A stretch of DNA of 26,505 nucleotides from DASZHJ01 sp035581425 (lineage in GTDB: Bacteria > Pseudomonadota > Alphaproteobacteria > ATCC43930 > CGMCC-115725): the NCBI GenBank assembly GCA_035581425.1, contig DATJVP010000160.1, positions 1 to 26,505 of the forward strand, written 5' to 3'. The translations under genes were made by a program, and so were the position numbers. This document shows, in pieces, positions 21,962 to 26,505 of the stretch (positions are counted from its first letter, which is position 1; each line of letters opens with the position of its first letter). The notes beneath the pieces were generated by a model. That model saw only the letters and a program-made list of their open reading frames with translations. It had not been told where the DNA came from and ran no database searches.

Positions 21962-22257
21962 GCGATGATCTCGATCCCGCACCAGAAGCACAGCATGGAC
22001 GAGCTCCGGCGCGAGGTACTGCGTGTCGAGCCCTGATTGGGAGCCTCAGCCTGTCGCCGCTTAATGAAGATCGATACCGGGGTCTCAGGGTTTTCCTGGA
22101 TTGGCGGCCCCTGCCGGCTCCGCTAGGAAGGCGAGACTGCGGGCGCGCTTCAGGGGATGCGCATCCTTCCGAAATCCCGCCGACTGCAATCCATGCTATT
22201 TCTGAGTAGCGTCGGCGGGTTCGAAGCTCGCCGTCTTGAAGAAAGGGAGATACTGCC
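21962..22257. other. Gene-poor stretch before the OmpA-domain gene
   Basis: I see no convincing gene in these 296 bases. A 23-codon ATG frame (21965-22036) is too short and uncharacterised to call. An imperfect hairpin GGCGGGTTCGAAGCTCGCC (about 22213-22231) lies just upstream of the OmpA-domain gene, and a good GGGAG ribosome-binding site ends the stretch. The OmpA gene's promoter should be here, but I could not choose one. Confidence 0.4.
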
Positions 22258-23052
22258 ATGCGGGCGTCGAAATACCTTCCGATATTTGCGGGGATTCTGC
22301 TCGGGCTGGCACCGATAACGGCAGCGGTCGCGCAGGACAACGTACCCACGGTCCAGATCGAGACCACGTCCTTTGCTCTCGGCATCGGCGGGCAATCGGG
22401 CGATGGCAAGCTGCTGCTCCCCAATCTCGGGACCAACTGCGGCTATTCCTTCCGCGTGAGCGGGTTCGGCGCGGGCTTGCAAGTCGGGATCTCCAGGGTC
22501 GATGCAGGGGGGCCGGTAAGGGGCCTAACCCGGCTCGAGGATTTTCCCGGCGACTACACGGCCTTCCAGGGTGAGTCGACGCTCGGGGTCGGCGGCGGAG
22601 GAATGTCGCTCAAGAACAAGAAGAATGAGATCGTTATGGATCTGAGCTCGCGCACAGCGGGGCTCGGGCTCGGGATCGGTGCGCAGGGCATAACGATCAA
22701 GATGACTTTACCGCCCCAGAATGCGCCACGCTGGTATGGGATGGAATTCGGTTACAACAAGGATTGGGTGAGCGACGAAGCCCGCACCAAGCTCAACCAA
22801 CTCGTCAACTCCTGGAAGTGCCAGTTCGTCAGCTTCGAGGTGGTTGGCCATTCCGACACCGTCGGCAAGGAAGACCAGAAGCTCGAGCTCTCATCGAAGC
22901 GCGCGGCCTCCGTGCGCGACTATCTCCTCGGCGCAGGGATCGTGGCCTCGCGCATCACGACGCGCGCGGCGGGCTCGAACGAGCTGCAGGTTCAGACGCC
23001 GCAAGGCGTGCGCATGCGCGACAACCGCGTCGTGACCGTTACGGTGAAATAG
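22258..23052 (+). CDS. Exported OmpA-domain protein with glycine-rich N-terminal domain
   Basis: The 264-residue product has a signal peptide (MRASKYLPIFAGILLGLAPI, cleavage after TAAVA) and two parts. Residues about 30-160 form a glycine-rich, probably beta-stranded region (SFALGIGGQSGDGKLLLPNL, LGVGGGGMSLKNKKNEIVMD, TAGLGLGIGAQGITIKM), which recalls small stand-alone periplasmic glycine-rich proteins, but I cannot name the family. Residues about 165-264 are an OmpA/MotB-like peptidoglycan-binding domain: a central VVGHSDTVGKEDQKLELSSK, RAASVRDYLLGAGIVASRIT, then MRDNRVVTVTVK. The His-Ser-Asp and Asp-Asn-Arg positions fit binding to diaminopimelate in peptidoglycan. It is therefore likely periplasmic and cell-wall bound. 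GGGAG lies nine bases before the ATG, and a strong terminator follows, so it is monocistronic. Confidence 0.85.
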   Translation: MRASKYLPIFAGILLGLAPITAAVAQDNVPTVQIETTSFALGIGGQSGDGKLLLPNLGTNCGYSFRVSGFGAGLQVGISRVDAGGPVRGLTRLEDFPGDYTAFQGESTLGVGGGGMSLKNKKNEIVMDLSSRTAGLGLGIGAQGITIKMTLPPQNAPRWYGMEFGYNKDWVSDEARTKLNQLVNSWKCQFVSFEVVGHSDTVGKEDQKLELSSKRAASVRDYLLGAGIVASRITTRAAGSNELQVQTPQGVRMRDNRVVTVTVK

Positions 23053-23080
23053 CCCAAAGACATTTTTTCGAGGCGCCTGC

Positions 23081-23115
23081 GGCCCCGCCGGGAACGGCGG
23101 GGCCCTTTGCGTTTT
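23081..23115 (+). terminator. Rho-independent terminator after the OmpA-domain gene
   Basis: GGCCCCGCCG at 23081-23090 pairs perfectly with CGGCGGGGCC at 23095-23104 around GGAA, followed by CTTTGCGTTTT. It sits 28 bases past the OmpA-domain stop codon and before the deacetylase gene. Confidence 0.88.
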
Positions 23116-23221
23116 GGGCGAGGCCGCCGTCTTGGCTCGCTCAGCGGCTCGCGATCGATCTCGTGCTAAGCTGGGGGCCTTGAGCGGTGCTATCTCTGCT
23201 GCCTCAGCGAGGGATACTTCG

Positions 23222-24124
23222 ATGGACGACCAAATCTCTGCCCTCCAGCCCTGGCAATGGCCAGAGGAGCATTGGCGGAAGCTCGTGAACCGCGTGCGCG
23301 CGGGACGAAGTTTCCGTCCGAATGGCTGGAAGGACGGGGCGCGCTGCGCAGTCGCGCTGTCCTTCGATTCCGATCACGAAACGAACGAGCTCCGCGACGG
23401 TGGGAAATCGATCGGCCGTCTCTGCTGGGGGCAATACGGGAACCGTGTGGGTGTGCCGCGCATCCTGGCGCTCCTCGCGAAGCATGGCCTCAGGGCGACC
23501 TTCTATGTTCCCGCGGTCACGGCCCTCCTTTATCCGGAGGAGCAGCGCCGTGTGGTTGCGGAGGGACACGAGATCGGGATCCACGGCTGGATCCACGAGC
23601 TTAATTCCGTGCTTCCGCAGGAGGCCGAACGCGATCTCATGCTGCGCTCCGCGGAGGCGCTCGAGAAGGTCACGGGTGCGCGTCCCGTAGGCATCCGGAC
23701 GCCTTCCTGGGACTTTAGCCCCAGCACGCTCGCGATCGAGAAGGAGATGGGGCTCCTCTACGACAGCTCGTTGATGGCGGATGAGGATTGCTACGAGCTC
23801 CTGCTCGATGGCGAGGCCACGGGAATCGTCGAGCTGCCGGTCGAATGGGTGCGCGACGACGCCGTCTATTTCGTGACAAACCGGTTCCAGTCTCTGCGAC
23901 CCTACACACCGCCCAGCGACGTCCTCGACATCTTCCGCCGCGAGCTCGATGCCGCCTGGGAGGAGGGCGGCATCTTCCAGCTCACCATGCATCCTCACAT
24001 CATCGGCTACCGCTCGCGCATCTGGATCGTCGACGAGCTGATTCGCCACGCCAAGTCACGCGGCAAGATATGGTTTGCGACGCATGCAGAGGTGGCGGCC
24101 TGGGCGAAGGCCCACGCCGCGTGA
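23222..24124 (+). CDS. Polysaccharide deacetylase family protein (PuuE/allantoinase-like)
   Basis: The 300-residue product is a NodB-fold (carbohydrate esterase 4) hydrolase. The metal-site motif reads ALSFDSDHET (Asp49 and Asp51) and the second His motif is HGWIHE (His121 and His125). Other conserved stretches are ATFYVPAVTALLYPEE, VAEGHEIGIHG, GIRTPSWDFSPSTLAI and FQLTMHPHIIGYRSRI. The last, together with the SFDSDHET wording and the absence of a signal peptide, is more like the cytoplasmic PuuE/cyclic-imide-hydrolase branch than peptidoglycan or chitin deacetylases. The substrate is unknown; N-acyl or cyclic amide hydrolysis is likely. The ATG at 23222 has GAGGG nine bases upstream. Carbonic anhydrase follows 17 bases after its stop, so the two probably form an operon. 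Confidence 0.88.
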   Translation: MDDQISALQPWQWPEEHWRKLVNRVRAGRSFRPNGWKDGARCAVALSFDSDHETNELRDGGKSIGRLCWGQYGNRVGVPRILALLAKHGLRATFYVPAVTALLYPEEQRRVVAEGHEIGIHGWIHELNSVLPQEAERDLMLRSAEALEKVTGARPVGIRTPSWDFSPSTLAIEKEMGLLYDSSLMADEDCYELLLDGEATGIVELPVEWVRDDAVYFVTNRFQSLRPYTPPSDVLDIFRRELDAAWEEGGIFQLTMHPHIIGYRSRIWIVDELIRHAKSRGKIWFATHAEVAAWAKAHAA

Positions 24125-24141
24125 GCCGGAGCAAGCCAGCC

Positions 24142-24741
24142 ATGCTCGATGAATTGAAAGCGCGGAACCGCGCCTGGGCGGCGCGGAAGGTCGCGGCCGA
24201 CCCCGATTTCTTCCGGCGGCTGGAGCGCCAGCAGGCGCCGCGATATCTCTGGATCGGCTGTTCTGACAGCCGCGTGCCCGCGAACGAGATCGTCGACCTC
24301 GATCCCGGCGAGCTCTTCGTCCACCGCAACGTCGCCAATCTGGCACCGCCGCAGGACGCGAATTATCTCTCGGTGCTGCAGTTCGCGGTCGACGTGCTCA
24401 AAGTGCGGGACATCATGGTGGTCGGGCATTACGGCTGCGGCGGCGTGAGCGCCGCGGTCGACGGTCGGCGCCGCGGCCTGGTCGATCATTGGCTGCATCC
24501 GATCCGCGAGGTTCACGACGCTCACCGCGCCGAGTTGGAGGCAATCGCGGATGAGAAGACCCGTCTCGACCGCCTCTGCGAGCTCAATGTGATGCGACAG
24601 GTGAAGAACGTCGCCAGCGACGTCTTCCTCCAGGACGCCTGGTCGCGCGGTCAGGAGCTCTACGTCCACGGCTGGATCTATTCGATCGCCAATGGCCTCG
24701 TTCGGGATCTAAACGTGACGGTGGGCTCGACGCCGCGCTAG
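24142..24741 (+). CDS. Beta-class carbonic anhydrase
   Basis: The 199-residue product hydrates CO2 to bicarbonate with a zinc ion. All beta-class ligands are visible: Cys40 in CSDSR with the Asp42-Arg44 dyad, His96 and Cys99 in GHYGCGG. Other typical sequences are FVHRNVANLAP, LSVLQFAVDVLKVRDIMVVG and the C-terminal ELYVHGWIYSIANGLVRDLN. The length is normal for the Can/CynT group. I chose the ATG at 24142 (MLDELKARNRAWAARKVAAD), with GGAG ten bases upstream; a GTG at 24121 that overlaps the deacetylase stop as GTGA would add seven residues and is a real alternative. It follows the deacetylase gene closely and converges with the next gene at 23 bases' distance. Confidence 0.95.
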   Translation: MLDELKARNRAWAARKVAADPDFFRRLERQQAPRYLWIGCSDSRVPANEIVDLDPGELFVHRNVANLAPPQDANYLSVLQFAVDVLKVRDIMVVGHYGCGGVSAAVDGRRRGLVDHWLHPIREVHDAHRAELEAIADEKTRLDRLCELNVMRQVKNVASDVFLQDAWSRGQELYVHGWIYSIANGLVRDLNVTVGSTPR

Positions 24742-24764
24742 GTAGGGAACGGGATGCGCACCAC

Positions 24765-25697
24765 TTACGAGAGCTTGCCTTCGAATCGCAAAAAGACGGC
24801 AGCGCGCTTGTCGTCTTGCGAAGCGTCGTCGTCGGGTCGGCGAAATGCGCCGAGCGCGACGACCTCCGCGTCGCGCCGAAAGAGCCTGACCCGCACCCGG
24901 TATGGCTGGCCCACGAATGCGGGGCGCCGGAAAATCGTTCGCGCTCGAAGGGCGATGTAGCTTTCCAATGGCAGCCGAGCCGCCGCAAGGCACTGGGTGA
25001 TGCCGTTCTCCATCGCCATCGTGTATTCACGAGCGTGAATGTGCTGGAAGACGTCCGAATTGGCGACGCCCCAAACGCCGCCGTACTCCGCGGCGACATC
25101 GGTGAGCTCGACGAAGCCATCTCCGGGCTCAGCCAGCTCGGCGATCGTGGGGAAGGCTTCTTCCAAAGGATGTACTTGCAAAAATCCGATCTCCTCGGGG
25201 ACATCGGTTACCCAGCGACCACCTGGCGGACCTTGCGGCCGCGACAATACGTGAAGCACGCGCGCTTCTCCGGCAGTTACGGGCGCACCGAGAGGCGGCT
25301 CGAACCCGAGCGAGGCTGTCGCGCCCGCGGCTGGAGATCCCGTCAAGGTCGCACGAGTTTCGAGGACCAATCGCTCGACGCGTTGGGGCTCCATCGACGA
25401 CTCGCGCTGCTCCAGCGAGACCGAGCGGCATAGCCGGATCGCATAGTGTCCCTGAAATCGATCACCGTATCCGTGGGGTGCGGGATGGCTGCGGAAGTCC
25501 TGAAAATATTGTCCCGGTGTCACGCCCCGTCGCCCCATCTCGACGTAGCGCAGCCGCGGCAATAGTTCGCGAAAGACCGGAGCGAGCGCTAGACCGAGAA
25601 AGGCGCGGAACTTCAAATTCCGCCTGAGGTCGAGGTCGCCAATGTCGACCGTGCGCTCGCCGGTTGCCTCGACATAATCAAGCTTCTCCTGCGGCAT
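24765..25697 (-). CDS. Probable hot-dog fold protein, tandem domains (acyl-CoA related), unknown
   Basis: The 310-residue product is not from a family I can name with certainty. The C-terminal third looks like a hot-dog thioesterase/dehydratase domain: DVFQHIHAREYTMAMENGIT has the HIH...EY...E pattern of the central helix, followed by strands in YIALRARTIFRRPAFVGQPY then RVRVRLFRRDAEVVALGAF. The middle part (HYAIRLCRSVSLEQRE, RVERLVLETRATLTG) may be a first, diverged hot-dog unit, giving a double hot-dog layout. No signal peptide or membrane helix is seen, so it is cytoplasmic. GAGG lies seven bases before the ATG at 25697. It is divergent from a thioesterase-TetR fusion gene with operator-like sites in the shared gap, which supports a role in acyl-CoA or fatty-acid-like metabolism. 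This function is inferred. Confidence 0.6.
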   Translation of the reverse strand: MPQEKLDYVEATGERTVDIGDLDLRRNLKFRAFLGLALAPVFRELLPRLRYVEMGRRGVTPGQYFQDFRSHPAPHGYGDRFQGHYAIRLCRSVSLEQRESSMEPQRVERLVLETRATLTGSPAAGATASLGFEPPLGAPVTAGEARVLHVLSRPQGPPGGRWVTDVPEEIGFLQVHPLEEAFPTIAELAEPGDGFVELTDVAAEYGGVWGVANSDVFQHIHAREYTMAMENGITQCLAAARLPLESYIALRARTIFRRPAFVGQPYRVRVRLFRRDAEVVALGAFRRPDDDASQDDKRAAVFLRFEGKLS

Positions 25698-25714
25698 CGA
25701 AAGCCTCGATCGAT

Positions 25715-25730
25715 AGCTGAGCGCTCACTC
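25715..25730. promoter_or_regulatory. Operator-like site 1, near the hot-dog gene start
   Basis: AGCTGAGCGCTCACTC contains the perfect palindrome TGAGCGCTCA (25718-25727) and ends 18 bases upstream of the hot-dog gene's ATG. Its right half CGCTCACTCA (25722-25731) recurs exactly at 25840-25849. The size and symmetry fit a TetR-family operator; binding is inferred. Confidence 0.5.
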
Positions 25731-25832
25731 ATATTTCTCGGTGGAGCGCCCTGTCAATGCGTTGAAACTTGAGGATTAAAGAACGAGGTTACCCGATGCG
25801 CGGTCCGAGTTGACCGTGAACAGGCGCTCATG

Positions 25833-25848
25833 GAATGATCGCTCACTC
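25833..25848. promoter_or_regulatory. Operator-like site 2, just before the fusion gene start
   Basis: GAATGATCGCTCACTC is an imperfect palindrome (GAATGA against TCACTC, one mismatch, around TCGC), three bases upstream of the ATG at 25852. It matches site 1 at 12 of 16 positions, including the whole right half. It overlaps where the ribosome-binding site would be, so a bound repressor could block both transcription and start selection. Confidence 0.5.
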
Positions 25849-25851
25849 ACA

Positions 25852-26505
25852 ATGAGGGGCCCATTGCAGACGGCGCGCTTCATCGAGCAGCATCATAGCG
25901 GCCTCGGAAAAGTGTTGGGGATCACCTTTCCCTACGCGGCGCGGCATCGCGTGATCGCCCAAATGGAGCTCGAGCCAGAATATCTCGCACCCGAGGGCGT
26001 CGTCGCCGGGAGCGTGATCATGGCCCTCGCGGATTGCGCCAACGGGTATGGCGCGATCTTGAATTTGGCTCCCGGACAGAGCAGTTTTGCTGTCGAGTCC
26101 ACGACCAATTTTCTGGTACCAGGCCAGGGCAGGATACTAAGGGCCGAGGCAAGCCCGGTTCATCAGGGCCATAGCATCTCCGTGTGGCGCGCTACGGTCT
26201 TCCGTGACGACGAGCCGATCGCCGAGGTGACGCAGACGCATGTGACGACGGCCGATGGCCAGATCGCGAGCCTCGGGGCGCGCGACGCCGAAGACCGCAT
26301 CGGGCGGCCTATCCCGGGCCAGCGCGTGGTTGCGGAGGGGTTCTCCAAGGAAATTGTCGATGAGCGTTGGCGGCGCATCATCGAGGGCGCCTCGAAGGTC
26401 ATCGCCGCGAAAGGCTTTGCCAAAGCGACGATCCGGGAGATCGCAGCCTCGGCGGAGATGCCGGTTGCGACGATGTACCAATACCTCGAGCGAAAGGAGG
26501 ACATT
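25852..26505 (+). CDS. PaaI-type thioesterase domain fused to TetR-type HTH (runs off right edge)
   Basis: From the ATG at 25852 one uninterrupted frame of 218 codons runs to the window's end. Residues about 15-137 look like a PaaI/4HBT hot-dog domain: LGITFPYAARHRVIAQMEL, then APEGVVAGSVIMALADCANG YG with the likely catalytic Asp61, VESTTNFLVPGQGRILRAEA and HSISVWRATVFRDDEPIAEV. After a linker, residues 173-218 form a TetR N-terminal helix-turn-helix: WRRIIEGASKVIAAKGFAKA, then TIREIAASAEMPVATMYQYL and ERKEDI. The usual TetR ligand-binding domain would lie beyond the edge. No internal stop, and no ribosome-binding site plus start before the HTH, suggests two genes. No good ribosome-binding site precedes the ATG; a GTG at 25816 is in frame. 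The His of the canonical HGG motif is not present. It is divergent from the probable hot-dog gene and flanked by operator-like sites. Confidence 0.8.
   Translation, partial: MRGPLQTARFIEQHHSGLGKVLGITFPYAARHRVIAQMELEPEYLAPEGVVAGSVIMALADCANGYGAILNLAPGQSSFAVESTTNFLVPGQGRILRAEASPVHQGHSISVWRATVFRDDEPIAEVTQTHVTTADGQIASLGARDAEDRIGRPIPGQRVVAEGFSKEIVDERWRRIIEGASKVIAAKGFAKATIREIAASAEMPVATMYQYLERKEDI

Noticed and set aside
22205..22240. A tRNA T-arm-like stretch, GGCGGGTTCGAAGCTCGCC.
   Set aside because: It contains GGTTCGAA in a stem, but no matching acceptor stem, D-arm or anticodon arm can be found about 50-70 bases upstream, and the flanking 3' bases do not pair with any 5' strand. It is better read as a chance hairpin.

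Overview
The window is a GC-rich stretch of alphaproteobacterial chromosome, probably Rhodospirillales- or Rhizobiales-like. This rests on gene content and order: the rsmB-rpe-heparinase-purH run, a DUF1674 (SDHAF4-like) gene, a LolD-type ABC pair divergent from tesA, homospermidine synthase, and very high GC at third codon positions. No rRNA, tRNA, insertion sequence, phage gene or CRISPR array was recognised. Most of the window is ordinary, densely packed core genome.

Left part (1-4,100): the start of acetyl-CoA synthetase runs off the left edge. Next come a LuxR-type regulator whose receiver domain lacks the phospho-acceptor Asp, two small unknown genes in tandem, a membrane-bound sensor histidine kinase and a small lipoprotein. 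A short-chain dehydrogenase (4,158-4,919) meets purH tail to tail, the two stop codons sharing a CTAG.

Middle (4,916-17,104): purH, a heparinase II/III-like protein, rpe and rsmB lie on the minus strand as a probable operon read from rsmB to purH. DUF1674 diverges from rsmB. A Bax inhibitor-1-like membrane protein with a clear terminator follows, then an ABC ATPase and a large FtsX-type permease, divergent from a GDSL arylesterase (tesA type). Downstream of tesA are a FIST-domain protein, overlapping it by ATGA, and thpR.

Right part (17,105-26,505): a tiny one-helix membrane ORF on the minus strand; an HU-like protein with a terminator; a compact tam-EVE-Rieske operon; a von Willebrand A-type (DUF1194) exported protein; homospermidine synthase; a roughly 600-base gene-poor gap with one small ORF; an exported OmpA-domain protein with a terminator; and a PuuE-like deacetylase followed by a beta-carbonic anhydrase.

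The most unusual item is at the right edge. An ORF that runs off the window joins a PaaI/4HBT hot-dog thioesterase-like domain to a TetR-type helix-turn-helix in one uninterrupted frame. It is divergent from a gene for a probable hot-dog protein, and the 154-base gap between them carries two related 16-bp operator-like sites, one near each start. This looks like a self-regulated acyl-CoA-related module in which the regulator carries its own acyl-thioester-binding or hydrolysing domain.
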